From Mycobacterium sp. 852014-52450_SCH5900713 (GTDB lineage Bacteria > Actinomycetota > Actinomycetes > Mycobacteriales > Mycobacteriaceae), in the NCBI RefSeq assembly GCF_001667075.1, contig NZ_LZIL01000051.1:1-64000 (forward strand): DNA of 64,000 nt, in the 5' to 3' direction. Positions 45,636-54,174 of this stretch are shown here, one piece after another (positions within the stretch are counted from its first letter, which is position 1; each line of letters starts with the position of its first letter). A model generated the notes under the pieces. The model was not told where the DNA came from. It saw only the letters and a program-made list of their open reading frames with translations, and ran no database searches. Both the position numbers and the translations under genes were made by a program.

Positions 45636-46805
45636 TCACAAGCCGCGGCGCGCCTTGAGTTCGGCGAGCACTTCCTCGGTGTGCTGCCCGAGTTCCGGTG
45701 CCGCAGAACGCGGTGCCCAAGGTGTGCCGTGGAAATCGGCGGGTGTGGCCACCATCGGGACGCTGGATTCGCCATCGGGCACGTCAACAATGCCGCCCGC
45801 GGCGTGAAACTGCTCGTCGGCGACTACGTCTTCGAGGCTGTTCACCGGTGACCAGAAGAAATCGGGTTCGGCCGCGAAGGCCTGCGCCCACTCCTCGAGG
45901 GTGCGGGTTGCAAAGATGGCATCCAGCTCGCCGATCAGCTCCGCCGAGTTGACGAAGCGGGCGTATGCGTCGCCGAACCGCGGATCGGTCAACCACTCCG
46001 GGTGGCCGACGGCACGACACAGCGGGGGCCAGTGCCGGTCGCCTTCGAGTCCGACGATCCAGAATCGCCGCCCATCGGCGGTGGCGTAGTTGTTCATGCA
46101 GGGATTGCCCATCGATTCCCGCTGCCCGATTGCGATCGGTTGGCCGGTGAGCAGGTAGGTGTTGAGATCGAAGCTCACGGTGTAGGCACCCTGCCGATAC
46201 AGCGATGTGCTCACCAGTTGACCGGTCCCGGTACGGGCGCGGGCAACCAGCGCCGCACAGATGGCCGCCGCCAGCGTCATGCCGGCCGAATGATCGCCCA
46301 TCCCACCACGCTGGAACGGTGGCGTATCGCCGGGCCGGGTGAGCAGATGCGCCACTCCTGCGCGCGACCAGAAGGCGGCCACGTCGTAGGCGGCCCGGTC
46401 CGCGTCGGGTCCGGTCTCGCCGTATCCGGTGATCAGCCCGTACACCAGGCTCGGGTTGCGGGCGGACACCGATTCGAAGTCGAGCCCCAGGCGTTGCAGC
46501 GCGCCGGGGCGCACATTGGTCACGAAAACGTCGGCGCCGGTGAGCAATTCGAACGCGGATTCGCGGCCCGCCTCGTCCGTGAGGTCGAGCACGACGCTGC
46601 GCTTGGAGCGGTTGTCCATCTCGAAGGGCGGGTTGACCCCGAGGTCGCAGCCCAGCATCTTGCCGAACATGCGCCCGGGGTCGCCGCTCGGCGGTTCGAT
46701 CTTGACGACGTCGGCGCCCCAATCGGCCAGGATGCCGCCGGTGGCCGGTCCGGCCACCCAGACCCCGAGCTCGACGACCTTGACGCCCTCCATCGGTCCC
46801 GCCAT
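45636..46805 (-). CDS. Class III (CaiB/BaiF) CoA-transferase
   Basis: The 389-residue protein of the formyl-CoA transferase/CaiB family moves CoA between carboxylic acids, often at the entry of a degradation pathway. The N-terminal VVELGVWVAGPATGGILADWGADVVKIE is diagnostic (landmark for residues 10-37), with a catalytic-type Asp expected in the MDNRSKRS/DLTD region. I use the ATG at 46805, with AGGGA upstream. It is followed by site A and the P450 operon on the same strand but may have its own promoter in the gap before the SDR gene (46806-46985). Confidence 0.88.
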   Translation of the reverse strand: MAGPMEGVKVVELGVWVAGPATGGILADWGADVVKIEPPSGDPGRMFGKMLGCDLGVNPPFEMDNRSKRSVVLDLTDEAGRESAFELLTGADVFVTNVRPGALQRLGLDFESVSARNPSLVYGLITGYGETGPDADRAAYDVAAFWSRAGVAHLLTRPGDTPPFQRGGMGDHSAGMTLAAAICAALVARARTGTGQLVSTSLYRQGAYTVSFDLNTYLLTGQPIAIGQRESMGNPCMNNYATADGRRFWIVGLEGDRHWPPLCRAVGHPEWLTDPRFGDAYARFVNSAELIGELDAIFATRTLEEWAQAFAAEPDFFWSPVNSLEDVVADEQFHAAGGIVDVPDGESSVPMVATPADFHGTPWAPRSAAPELGQHTEEVLAELKARRGL

Positions 46806-46985
46806 GGGTTGGTCCCTGCCTTCCGTCAACCGGATGGTACGCAGGGGCACCGGCCCCTGAGCTGCGGGCCGATGATTTCGCGCGCCCCGGTGCATCGGAA
46901 TACATGCGGGCCGCGACGGCTCGCCGCGGCGGACCCTCGGGCGTGGGCCTGCCGGGTACTCCGAACGAGAAGGGAGATGGTCGTC

Positions 46986-47708
46986 GTGGCGACAATCTCG
47001 GGAAAGGCGATTCTGATCACCGGTGGCAATCGTGGCATCGGGCACGCGCTGACCGTGGAAGCGTTGAACAGAGGCGCGGGACGGGTGTGGGTGGGTACCC
47101 GAAAGGCCTTGGCGGACAACGGCGATTCACGCGTGACGCCGTTGACCCTGGACATAACCGACAAGGCTGACCTCGAGGCGGCGGTCGAGCGGGTCGACTC
47201 TCTCGATATCGTCATCAACAATGCCGGGCTTGCTCTTTACGATGACTTGAGCGACCACTCCGCGCTTGAGCGGCATCTTGCGGTCAACCTTTTCGGCACC
47301 TACGCCGTCATCCAGACCTTCCTGCCTTTGTTGGTCCGTTCCGGAGGATCGATTGTCAACAATCTGTCGGTGAACGCGTTGGCCCCCTTACCACTCATCC
47401 CGGCCTACTCCGTCTCCAAGGCTGCCGCGTTCTCCATGACGCAGTCGCTTCGTGCCATGTTGGCCGGGCAGGGGGTTCGGGTGCATGCCGTGCTGACCGG
47501 GCCGGTGGATACCGAGATGACCCGCGGCCTCGACATACCGAAGGCCTCACCGCAATCGGTGGCGCGCGCCATCTTCGACGGAGTGGAGAACAACGACGAC
47601 GAAATCTTCCCCGATCCGCTGTCAAGGTCGCTGGCCGAGCGCTGGGACAGCGGCGCTGCCAAGGTGCTCGAACGCGAGTACGCGGCGCTGCTCGATGCGG
47701 ACCACTGA
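46986..47708 (+). CDS. Short-chain dehydrogenase/reductase
   Basis: This is a 240-residue SDR: cofactor loop TGGNRGIG, NNAG, catalytic Ser (NNLSVNA) and YSVSK. It lacks the usual C-terminal DGG motif and ends in a more divergent tail. I chose the GTG at 46986, with AAGGGAG 9 nt upstream; an ATG at 46977 abuts that ribosome site. It is divergent from the CoA-transferase, with 180 bp between starts. The substrate is unknown. Confidence 0.87.
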   Translation: MATISGKAILITGGNRGIGHALTVEALNRGAGRVWVGTRKALADNGDSRVTPLTLDITDKADLEAAVERVDSLDIVINNAGLALYDDLSDHSALERHLAVNLFGTYAVIQTFLPLLVRSGGSIVNNLSVNALAPLPLIPAYSVSKAAAFSMTQSLRAMLAGQGVRVHAVLTGPVDTEMTRGLDIPKASPQSVARAIFDGVENNDDEIFPDPLSRSLAERWDSGAAKVLEREYAALLDADH

Positions 47709-47749
47709 GCCCCGCATGATCCCGATGGGCAAAGGTCTAGCCTCACTGC

Positions 47750-48421
47750 ATGAGCCTGGTAGCCGGACGTGGTCCGCTCAGCAGTGATCCGGCCGGGCGT
47801 TTCTCGCCCCCGCTGCCCGCCGAGGTCGTCTTCATCGAGCCTCATCCGCGCCGTGTGCAAGCCATCCAGGATGGGCGTGTGGTGCTCGACACCGAAGGGG
47901 CGCTGCTGGTGCACCGGCGGGGGCAGCCGCTGAGCTATGTCTTCCGGGCCGACGAGGTGGGTGACCTGCCAGGCGAACCCGAGCCGGAGGCGCCGGGCTT
48001 CGTGCACGTGCCCTGGGACGCCGTCGACACCTGGCTGGAAGAGGGCCGCGAGCTCGTGCACTACCCGCCCAATCCGTACCACCGCGTCGACTGCCGCCCC
48101 ACCAAGCGTCGCTTGCGCGTCTCGGTCGCCGGCACGGTGCTGGTGGACACCGACGACACCGTGATCGTGTTCGAAACATCCTTGGCTCCACGGCTTTACG
48201 TCGATCCGGCGCACGTGCGCACCGACCTGTTGCGCCGCTCGAAGACGTTGAGCTACTGCAATTACAAGGGTTTCGCGACGTATTGGTCTGCGGGTGATGT
48301 CGACGACATCGCTTGGAGCTACGCCGACCCCCCGCCGGAAAGCCTGCCCATCAAGGGATTCCTGAGCTTCGACCTCGCCCGCGTGGATGTCGTGGCCGAG
48401 CTGCCGCTCGCGGGCGGCTAA
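47750..48421 (+). CDS. DUF427 (tandem) protein
   Basis: The product has 223 residues with two copies of the DUF427 beta-rich domain. The second (about 115-215) has VAGTVLVDTDDTVIVFET, LYVDPAHVRTDLL, TLSYCNYKGFATYWS and DDIAWSYADPPPES, which are diagnostic. The first is at about 25-100. The function is unknown; the family often occurs singly in actinobacteria. It is convergent with the ZIP transporter (stop codons overlap by 4 nt). Confidence 0.85.
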   Translation: MSLVAGRGPLSSDPAGRFSPPLPAEVVFIEPHPRRVQAIQDGRVVLDTEGALLVHRRGQPLSYVFRADEVGDLPGEPEPEAPGFVHVPWDAVDTWLEEGRELVHYPPNPYHRVDCRPTKRRLRVSVAGTVLVDTDDTVIVFETSLAPRLYVDPAHVRTDLLRRSKTLSYCNYKGFATYWSAGDVDDIAWSYADPPPESLPIKGFLSFDLARVDVVAELPLAGG

Positions 48422-49146
48422 CTGGCCAGCCCGACGATCGCCAGCATGAACAGCACCCCGCCGATGGTGCACGCCAAGGTCACCGGGGTGCGATGTCCGG
48501 CATGCGCCCTCGGCAGGATGTCGGCGCTGGCCAGGTACATCAGGAAGCCGGCGAAGAATCCGAGATACAGCTCGAGCAGGCGATGGGGGATCGTCACGGC
48601 CAGTGTGAGCGCCGCGCCCGCCACCGGTGCGATCGCGTCAGCGGCCAGCAGCGCCAATGCCCGTCGACGGTCGTTTCCATAGAGCGATGTGACGGTGTAG
48701 GTGTTGAAGCCGTCCGCGAAATCGTGGCCGATTACCGCCACCGCCACGACGACGCCCGCCGCGGCCCCGGCTTGAAAGGCGGCCCCGATGGCGAATCCGT
48801 CCATGACGCTGTGGCCGATCAGCCCCGACGCGGCAAGGATCCCGACGCCGGGCGCGTCCGGATCACCGGCATCCTCCGATCCGTGACCGCGATGGATGCC
48901 GACGGTGTGTTCGACGACGTGCAGCACCAGAAAGCCGAGAACGAAGGCCGCCAAGGGAGCAGGTATGCCGAACAGGCTCCATGGCGTCTGGCTCATCGCT
49001 TCCGGCAGCAGGTCGAAGCCCACCGCGCCGAGCATCAGCCCGGCCGCCAACCCGAGCACCAGATAGCGGTAGGAACCGATACGCAGCGCGGCATAACCGC
49101 CCAGCAATGTGGTGACGAACGAGCCGAGGGCCACGAGAATAACCAC
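48418..49146 (-). CDS. ZIP-family metal transporter
   Basis: This is a 242-residue integral membrane protein with eight or so helices, typical of ZIP (ZupT/GufA-like) importers of Zn2+ or other divalent metals. The binding residues lie in two helices: GLIGHSVMDGFAIG (about 128-141) and VIGHDFADGFNTYT (about 158-171). A His-rich loop (HRGHG) lies between helices 3 and 4. There is no visible Zur-type box. Its link to the catabolic genes around it is unclear. Confidence 0.88.
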   Translation of the reverse strand: MVILVALGSFVTTLLGGYAALRIGSYRYLVLGLAAGLMLGAVGFDLLPEAMSQTPWSLFGIPAPLAAFVLGFLVLHVVEHTVGIHRGHGSEDAGDPDAPGVGILAASGLIGHSVMDGFAIGAAFQAGAAAGVVVAVAVIGHDFADGFNTYTVTSLYGNDRRRALALLAADAIAPVAGAALTLAVTIPHRLLELYLGFFAGFLMYLASADILPRAHAGHRTPVTLACTIGGVLFMLAIVGLAS

Positions 49147-49227
49147 TGCGGGCCCACCTCTCTGCGACCGATGCTCGGTGAAAAGGTAGCGCCCTCGGGG
49201 AGGGTTGGCCCACCCGAACGTCCGAAG

Positions 49228-50409
49228 CTATCCGCCGTAGCTCGGGCGTCCCAGCTTTAGCTCGTGCTGGGCGATCATGTTGCGGAACACTTCCAGGGTG
49301 CCGCCGTAGATCCCCAGTGGCAGGGCCAGCCGGTAAAGGTGTTCCGCCGCACCGTCGGTGGCGGAGCTGGGAGTTTCGGTGGGCAACGCCGAAGCTGTCC
49401 CCAGGATGTCCATCAGGTCGGGGGTGATGTCGCGCATGGTCTGCGCGATCGCTACCCGCCCGAGCATCCCGGGCGTGGAAAGTGCCGCCTCCATCCGGGC
49501 CACGTCACGCCCGAGCCGGTATTTGACCGAGTCGTCGTCCAGCTGCGTCCGCCCGTCGGGACCCCGTCGACCGACGGCGGCGGCGACGGCGTCGATGACC
49601 TCGGCCATCAGGTCGCCGTGCGCCGACATCGCCGCAATGTATTGCAGCCCATGATCTTCGCGATCCACCAGGCCGTGCTCTGAGTCCAGCGCCGCGCGCA
49701 TCACCGTCCAGCCATCGTTCACTTCACCGATGCGGTAGATGTCGTCGACGCGGACGTCGCTGTAGTAGACGATGTTGGTGCGGTCACCGTCCAGGGTCCG
49801 AATCCCCTGGATCTCGACGCCCGGCGAGTCGAGCGGTACCAGGAACATCGTCAGGTTGCGGTGTTTCCGGCCTTGGGGGTCGGTGTTGGTGAGCAGAAAG
49901 ACATACCTGGCGTTCTGCGCGTTCGACGTGAACATCTTGGAGCCGTTGATGATCCAGCTAGACCCGTCACCATCGCGGACCGCGCGCGTCTTGCAGGTGG
50001 CGACGTCGGAGCCACCCTCGGGCTCGGTGTAGCCCAGACACAGCCGAATCTCGCCGGCCAACACACCGGGCAGCACCCGGTCGGCGAGCTCCGGCGCCCC
50101 GAATTGCCGCACCAGCCGAGCGACGACGGACGTGGTGCCCCAGTGGTACCACGGCGTGTGCCCGCGGGCGATCTCGAGTTGAAAGATGCGCCGACGAACC
50201 GGGCTGAATCCACCTTCGGACTCCAACTTCCAATCCGATGCGAGGTAGCCAGCTTCGCCCAACGCCAGATGCACTTGCTCGTCGAAGTTTTCGCCGAATT
50301 CCAGCTGCCGGTGGAGCACTTCGTCCGTGACGTGCTTCGCGATGAAGGCGCGGGTCTCGTCGCGGAAGGCCCGGTCCTCGGGCGAGAGTTCGACGCGGGA
50401 GAAGTCCAT
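49228..50409 (-). CDS. Acyl-CoA dehydrogenase family protein
   Basis: The 393-residue flavoprotein has the acyl-CoA dehydrogenase layout: helical N-domain, LGYTEPEGGSDVATCKTRA (FAD/substrate loop, about 125-143), beta domain SSWIINGSKMFTSNAQNARY, and the C-terminal YGGTLEVFRNMIA. The catalytic Glu cannot be placed with certainty. It would introduce an alpha,beta double bond into a CoA thioester with FAD. It overlaps the F420-type oxidoreductase gene by 1 nt (TGATG), so the two are coupled. The site B gene is upstream in the same transcription direction. Confidence 0.9.
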   Translation of the reverse strand: MDFSRVELSPEDRAFRDETRAFIAKHVTDEVLHRQLEFGENFDEQVHLALGEAGYLASDWKLESEGGFSPVRRRIFQLEIARGHTPWYHWGTTSVVARLVRQFGAPELADRVLPGVLAGEIRLCLGYTEPEGGSDVATCKTRAVRDGDGSSWIINGSKMFTSNAQNARYVFLLTNTDPQGRKHRNLTMFLVPLDSPGVEIQGIRTLDGDRTNIVYYSDVRVDDIYRIGEVNDGWTVMRAALDSEHGLVDREDHGLQYIAAMSAHGDLMAEVIDAVAAAVGRRGPDGRTQLDDDSVKYRLGRDVARMEAALSTPGMLGRVAIAQTMRDITPDLMDILGTASALPTETPSSATDGAAEHLYRLALPLGIYGGTLEVFRNMIAQHELKLGRPSYGG

Positions 50410-51329
50410 CAGGCCGCGTCGATCACGAGGGTGCGGAACCGATCGAGTGTCTCGAGTGCGTGCGCCATGCTGTCGCCGGGGAGATGGACGCTCACCCACG
50501 TCACGCCCAGTTTCGCCAGCTTCTCCAGGCCGTCGAGGTAGGCATCGGCGTTGAATTCGTCGTCGGCGGGGCTGCCGCCCTCGAAGTTGGTGAAGGTGAT
50601 GTCGATCGCCGACCAGTCCCTGCCGGCGGCATCGCACCGGCGGCGCAGGTCGTCGATGCCGTCGGTGAGGCGCGCCAGCGAGTCGATGACCGCCGTGCCG
50701 GCGGTCTGGGCCAGTTGGGGTGGCGCGGGGAATGGGCACCAGCCGTCACCGTATTGCGCCACCCGTTGGCGCGCCGACGACGTGTTGCCACCGATCCAGA
50801 TAGGCGGGTGCGGGTCACTCAGCGGCCGGGGGTGCGCGGTGATCCCGCGCGCACTGAAATGCCTTCCCTCGAAAACGATGTCGTCGCCGGTCCAGACCGC
50901 CCGGATCACCTGCAGCGCTTCCTCGAAGAGCTCGGCCCGCTCGTCGTAGCTGACCCCCAGCGCGGCGAACTCTCGCTTGAGGTATCCCACGCCCACCGCC
51001 AGGGTGAACCGGCCGCCGGAGAGCAGGTCCAGCGTGGCACCAGACTTGGCCACCACGAACGGGTTTCGATACGGCAGCACCACGATGTTGGGAATCAGCC
51101 GCAGTGTGGTCGTCGTGGCAGCCGCGAAGCCCAGTGCGACAAAGGGATCCAACGCGTCATGCCCACCGGCCTCCAACCATCGCTGCGACGGCGCCGGATG
51201 ATCCGTGAAGCCGAACCCGTGAATTCCGGCCGCGTCGGTGGCCGCGGCCACCTTCCCGATGCCATCTCCGCTCACCAACTCCCGGTTGTACGGGTGGCTG
51301 TGCATCGGGTGGGTGATGGTGAAGTGCAT
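50409..51329 (-). CDS. Luciferase-like (LLM) F420-type oxidoreductase
   Basis: This 306-residue TIM-barrel enzyme of the bacterial luciferase-like superfamily uses coenzyme F420 in most mycobacterial members. Features are the N-terminal FGFTDHPAPS, LDLLSGGRFTLAVGVGYLKREF (landmark for about 102-123) and PPIWIGGNT (about 180). The substrate is unknown. It lies between the acyl-CoA dehydrogenase and the thioesterase, all minus strand, making a probable three-gene operon under site B. Confidence 0.88.
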   Translation of the reverse strand: MHFTITHPMHSHPYNRELVSGDGIGKVAAATDAAGIHGFGFTDHPAPSQRWLEAGGHDALDPFVALGFAAATTTTLRLIPNIVVLPYRNPFVVAKSGATLDLLSGGRFTLAVGVGYLKREFAALGVSYDERAELFEEALQVIRAVWTGDDIVFEGRHFSARGITAHPRPLSDPHPPIWIGGNTSSARQRVAQYGDGWCPFPAPPQLAQTAGTAVIDSLARLTDGIDDLRRRCDAAGRDWSAIDITFTNFEGGSPADDEFNADAYLDGLEKLAKLGVTWVSVHLPGDSMAHALETLDRFRTLVIDAA

Positions 51330-51344
51330 GCCAGCGACCGGCCG

Positions 51345-52235
51345 TTAGAACCGTGCGCGGGAGTCGATGGCCGTGTCGGTGGTGCGCAACGGGCGGATCA
51401 GCGCCTCCTGCGCGAAGGAGCACAGCAGCTCCCCCTCCTCGGAATGCACGGTGCCGCGCACGTACGACATGCCTGCGCCGACTTGGGTGCTTTCGTGGGT
51501 GTACAGCAGCCACCCGTTCCAGCGCACCGGCTCGTGGAACGCGACGGAGATGCTCATCGGTGCGGTGGACACGGTCAGGTGCGCCTGCGCGGTGCCGATG
51601 CCGGGATGCGCGCGCATGGTGGTGGAAATCCCCAGGTGGCCGGTGAAGTACGCCAGCAACGCCTTGGCCAGGTCGTCCCGGGTGGGGATGGGTTCGTAGT
51701 GCAGCCAGGCGTAGAGCTCCGGCGGCCCGACCTCGTCGGGGCTGTTCACGTCGACGACGTCGACCAGGCGCAGTTCCCGGCCGACCATCGGCATCGGCGA
51801 GTGGTGGGCATCCGCGGGCCCGGCCACGTCGGGCCGCGGCAGGTGGTGGCGAATGACGTCGTCGGTCGGCACGTCGGCCAGCACGGTGATGCTCAGGCAG
51901 CGTCGCCCGTTTTGGTGCACCGCGACCACCGCGGTGGCGGTGGACCGGCCCTCGGCGACGACGTCGAGGACAAGCTCGATCGGCGGTCCAACGGTCACGG
52001 CGCGGGAGAACACCGCGTGTGCCGAGCGCACCGACTTGTCCGGAAATCGCTTGGCCACCGCGACGATCGCCTGGGCGAGCACCTGGGTGCCTTCCACCAC
52101 TTGACGTTCGTCGCCGGCGGCTCCAACATCACCGCCGGTGTCACCGGTGAACCGGTCCTGGCCGTCGGCCTGCACGTCGAACAGGTCCAGCAGGCCCTGC
52201 ACCGTCCACTCGGTCTGCTCAGATTCGGTAGTCAA
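51345..52235 (-). CDS. TesB-like acyl-CoA thioesterase domain protein
   Basis: The protein has 296 residues with a double-hotdog layout like TesB/acyl-CoA thioesterase II: an N-terminal hotdog (about 45-120) with SVRSAHAVFSRAV (the HxxFxRP-like motif is degenerate) and a C-terminal hotdog (about 175-290) with WNGWLLYTHESTQVGAGMSY. The family hydrolyses acyl-CoA. The ATG is at 52235, and site B lies 38 bp upstream. It is followed by the LLM oxidoreductase and the acyl-CoA dehydrogenase. Confidence 0.83.
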   Translation of the reverse strand: MTTESEQTEWTVQGLLDLFDVQADGQDRFTGDTGGDVGAAGDERQVVEGTQVLAQAIVAVAKRFPDKSVRSAHAVFSRAVTVGPPIELVLDVVAEGRSTATAVVAVHQNGRRCLSITVLADVPTDDVIRHHLPRPDVAGPADAHHSPMPMVGRELRLVDVVDVNSPDEVGPPELYAWLHYEPIPTRDDLAKALLAYFTGHLGISTTMRAHPGIGTAQAHLTVSTAPMSISVAFHEPVRWNGWLLYTHESTQVGAGMSYVRGTVHSEEGELLCSFAQEALIRPLRTTDTAIDSRARF

Positions 52236-52273
52236 ATCCGCTCCCCATCTCGTTGGCAGCTCATCGCACAGCG

Positions 52274-52299
52274 TGACACTCTGGCCAAGATTTGTAAAG
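52274..52299. promoter_or_regulatory. Conserved TGACACT-N10-TTTGTAAAG motif, site B
   Basis: TGACACT is at 52274-52280 and TTTGTAAAG at 52291-52299, 10 bases apart. The preceding ACAGCG (52268-52273) is shared with site A, so the two are nearly identical over their left halves. It lies just upstream of the thioesterase / LLM oxidoreductase / acyl-CoA dehydrogenase operon. Confidence 0.7.
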
Positions 52300-52424
52300 C
52301 TTGGCTAACCGCTTTCACCCGGTCCGCGGGGGCCGCCTACGACGTCGTCACCAATCCGGAGAATTGGAGGCCGTCGCGCGGGAAGTCGCCCGGCAGCGAG
52401 ATTGACACCGGTGCCCGCGGTGCA

Positions 52425-52450
52425 TGACACTTTGGCGGTGTTTTGTAAAG
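52425..52450. promoter_or_regulatory. Conserved TGACACT-N10-TTTGTAAAG motif, site C
   Basis: TGACACT (52425-52431) and TTTGTAAAG (52442-52450) again have a 10-base spacer, here of unrelated sequence (TTGGCGGTGT). The site ends 28 bp before the SMP-30 start, in front of the SMP-30 / thioesterase / TetR genes. Confidence 0.7.
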
Positions 52451-52478
52451 CGGAGGATGCCGTCGAAGGCTGCAGCGG

Positions 52479-53297
52479 ATGATTCCGGAGCCGCTGGCCA
52501 ACGGCTTCTGCTTCGGCGAAGGACCGCGCTGGTTCGAGGGACTGCTGTGGTTCTCCGACATGCTGGGCGAGGCGGTCCACACCTCGACCATGGCTGGCTC
52601 GCTTACCACGTTGCCGCTGCCCGGGCACTGCCCGTCAGGCCTGGGTTTTCGCCCCGACGGATCGCTCCTGATCGTCTCGGTCGAAGACCGCAAGGTGTTG
52701 CGCTACGACGGTGAAAGCGTCGACACCATCGCCGATCTCGCCGAACTGACACCGACCAACCTCGGCGACATGGTCATCGACGGCGCGGGCCGCGCGTACA
52801 TCGGATGCCAGGCCTTTAACGGCGGCGCCATCATCCGGCTCGATCCGGACGACAGCGCCGTCGTCGTCGCCGAAGACCTCGACTTTCCAAACGGAATGGT
52901 GATCACGCCGGACGGGCAGAGACTGATCGTCGCCGAGTCGGTCGGCCGGCGGCTGACCTCGTTCACTATCGGCGCCGACGGCGGGCTGGCCGGCCGCTGC
53001 GTTTTCGCCGAGGGCCTGGACGGGCCGCCCGACGGCATCGCGCTCGACGCCGACGGCGCGGTGTGGGCCTCGATGACGCTGGCCCACCAATTCGAGCGGA
53101 TCATCGAGGGTGGCGCCGTGACCGACCGCATCGACATGGGTGAGCGCGTCGCGATCGCCTGCGCGCTCGGCGGCCCCGAACGCCGGACGTTGTTTTTGTT
53201 GTCCAGCACGGAGGCGTATCCGCAGCGCCTGGTCGGCACCCGACTGTCCCGGCTGGACGCCGTCACGGTGACCACGCCCGGCGCCGGCCTGCCCTGA
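52479..53297 (+). CDS. SMP-30/gluconolactonase-family hydrolase
   Basis: This is a 272-residue six-bladed beta-propeller. Metal ligands fit the family: Glu in CFGEGPRW (about residue 14), Asn in DFPNGMVI (about 137) and Asp in GPPDGIALD (about 187). Such enzymes open lactones (gluconolactone, other cyclic esters). It is the first gene of the plus-strand unit behind site C; the following thioesterase-like gene starts 12 nt after its stop. A lactonase step fits a pathway with a ring-opening or lactone intermediate, but this is inferred. Confidence 0.87.
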   Translation: MIPEPLANGFCFGEGPRWFEGLLWFSDMLGEAVHTSTMAGSLTTLPLPGHCPSGLGFRPDGSLLIVSVEDRKVLRYDGESVDTIADLAELTPTNLGDMVIDGAGRAYIGCQAFNGGAIIRLDPDDSAVVVAEDLDFPNGMVITPDGQRLIVAESVGRRLTSFTIGADGGLAGRCVFAEGLDGPPDGIALDADGAVWASMTLAHQFERIIEGGAVTDRIDMGERVAIACALGGPERRTLFLLSSTEAYPQRLVGTRLSRLDAVTVTTPGAGLP

Positions 53298-53309
53298 CGA
53301 GAGGTGACG

Positions 53310-54152
53310 ATGACCGACTCCTACTACGAGCTCATCGACGGCGCGGATACGTGGGGCGAAAAGTTCCGCGCCACCGACCTGGCGCGCGGCACCTGGTCGT
53401 CCGCGATACAGCACGGCGGGCCAGTGTCGGCCCTGCTGGTGCGGGCGCTGGAGCGGTGCGAACAACGCGACGACACCCGACTGTCCCGCGTCGTCATCGA
53501 CTTGCTGGGCGGGGTGCCGGCCGAGGGCGACCTGTGGGTCAGCTCGCGGGTTCAGCGCGGCGGGAAGCAGATCGAACTCGTCAGCGCGGAGATGCTGGCA
53601 CCCGGTCCCGACGGCGAACCCCGGCCGGTGGCGCGCGCCAGCGGATGGCGGTTGCAAACCCTGGACACCCGGGCGGTAGCCCACGCCGCCGCGCCGATGC
53701 CCGGGCCGCGCAGCGAGGCCCGCAACCGCAACCTCAAGGCGCGGGACTGGGACCGCAACTACGTGCACAGCCTCGACTGGCTGTGGCTGACGGAACCGCT
53801 CAGCGAGGGCCCGGGCGAATCGTGGATCCACCCGACGGTGGACCTGGTCACCGGCGAGACGATGACGCCGCTGGAGCGCCTCTTCGCGGTGGCCGACTGC
53901 GCCAACGGCATCGGCAGCAAGCTGGACATCACCCGGTGGACGTTCCTCAACACCGACCTGGCCGTGCACGTGTTCCGGGTCCCCGACGGTGAGTGGATCG
54001 GCATTCGCGCCGAGACCAGCTACGGCCCGGACGGCATCGGGACCACGATCGGCACGCTGTTCGACGAGCGCGGCGCGGTCGGCGCCATCCAGCAATCGGT
54101 ACTGGTGCGCCCGCGCCCGGGCATGTCCGACCGGGAAGCGAAATCACCGTGA
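53310..54152 (+). CDS. Thioesterase-family (double-hotdog) protein
   Basis: The 280-residue protein resembles the TesB-like acyl-CoA thioesterase family (4HBT_3 type). The N-terminal half is about 15-115 (SAIQHGGPVSALLVRALERCE), and the C-terminal half (about 170-275) includes ERLFAVADCANGIGSKLD. I use the ATG at 53310, since GAGAGG lies 6 nt upstream; a GTG at 53304 abuts it. It is co-directional with SMP-30 and the TetR regulator. Its counterpart across the promoter is the TesB-like gene at 51345. Confidence 0.82.
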   Translation: MTDSYYELIDGADTWGEKFRATDLARGTWSSAIQHGGPVSALLVRALERCEQRDDTRLSRVVIDLLGGVPAEGDLWVSSRVQRGGKQIELVSAEMLAPGPDGEPRPVARASGWRLQTLDTRAVAHAAAPMPGPRSEARNRNLKARDWDRNYVHSLDWLWLTEPLSEGPGESWIHPTVDLVTGETMTPLERLFAVADCANGIGSKLDITRWTFLNTDLAVHVFRVPDGEWIGIRAETSYGPDGIGTTIGTLFDERGAVGAIQQSVLVRPRPGMSDREAKSP

Positions 54153-54153
54153 A

Positions 54154-54169
54154 CAACTTCGTAGAGTTG
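54154..54169. promoter_or_regulatory. Inverted repeat before the island TetR gene
   Basis: CAACT-N6-AGTTG (54154-54169) sits 5 bp before the TetR start at 54175. It could be an autoregulatory operator or a chance dyad overlapping the ribosome-binding region, where no other good ribosome site is visible. It does not resemble sites A-C. Confidence 0.35.
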
Positions 54170-54174
54170 CAGAT

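Larger units (their letters stand above)
52236..52478. promoter_or_regulatory. Divergent promoter region with two conserved motifs
   Basis: This 243-bp gap lies between the divergent thioesterase (minus) and SMP-30 (plus) genes. It carries sites B (52274-52299) and C (52425-52450), about 125 bp apart and in the same orientation. Site B is 38 bp from the minus-strand start; site C is 28 bp from the plus-strand start. No coding frame here is convincing. Confidence 0.65.

Noticed and set aside
46806..47045. Upstream extension of the CoA-transferase frame toward 47045
   Set aside because: The extra residues overlap the divergent SDR gene and have no family similarity; the CaiB signature starts at the ATG at 46805.
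50460..52427. 655-codon plus-strand frame opposite the LLM oxidoreductase and thioesterase
   Set aside because: It is a shadow of two well-supported genes on the other strand.
52402..52430. TTGACA near 52403 as a -35 box with site C as -10
   Set aside because: No TANNNT-like hexamer lies 16-18 bp downstream, so I treat the conserved blocks as a regulator site rather than a promoter core.
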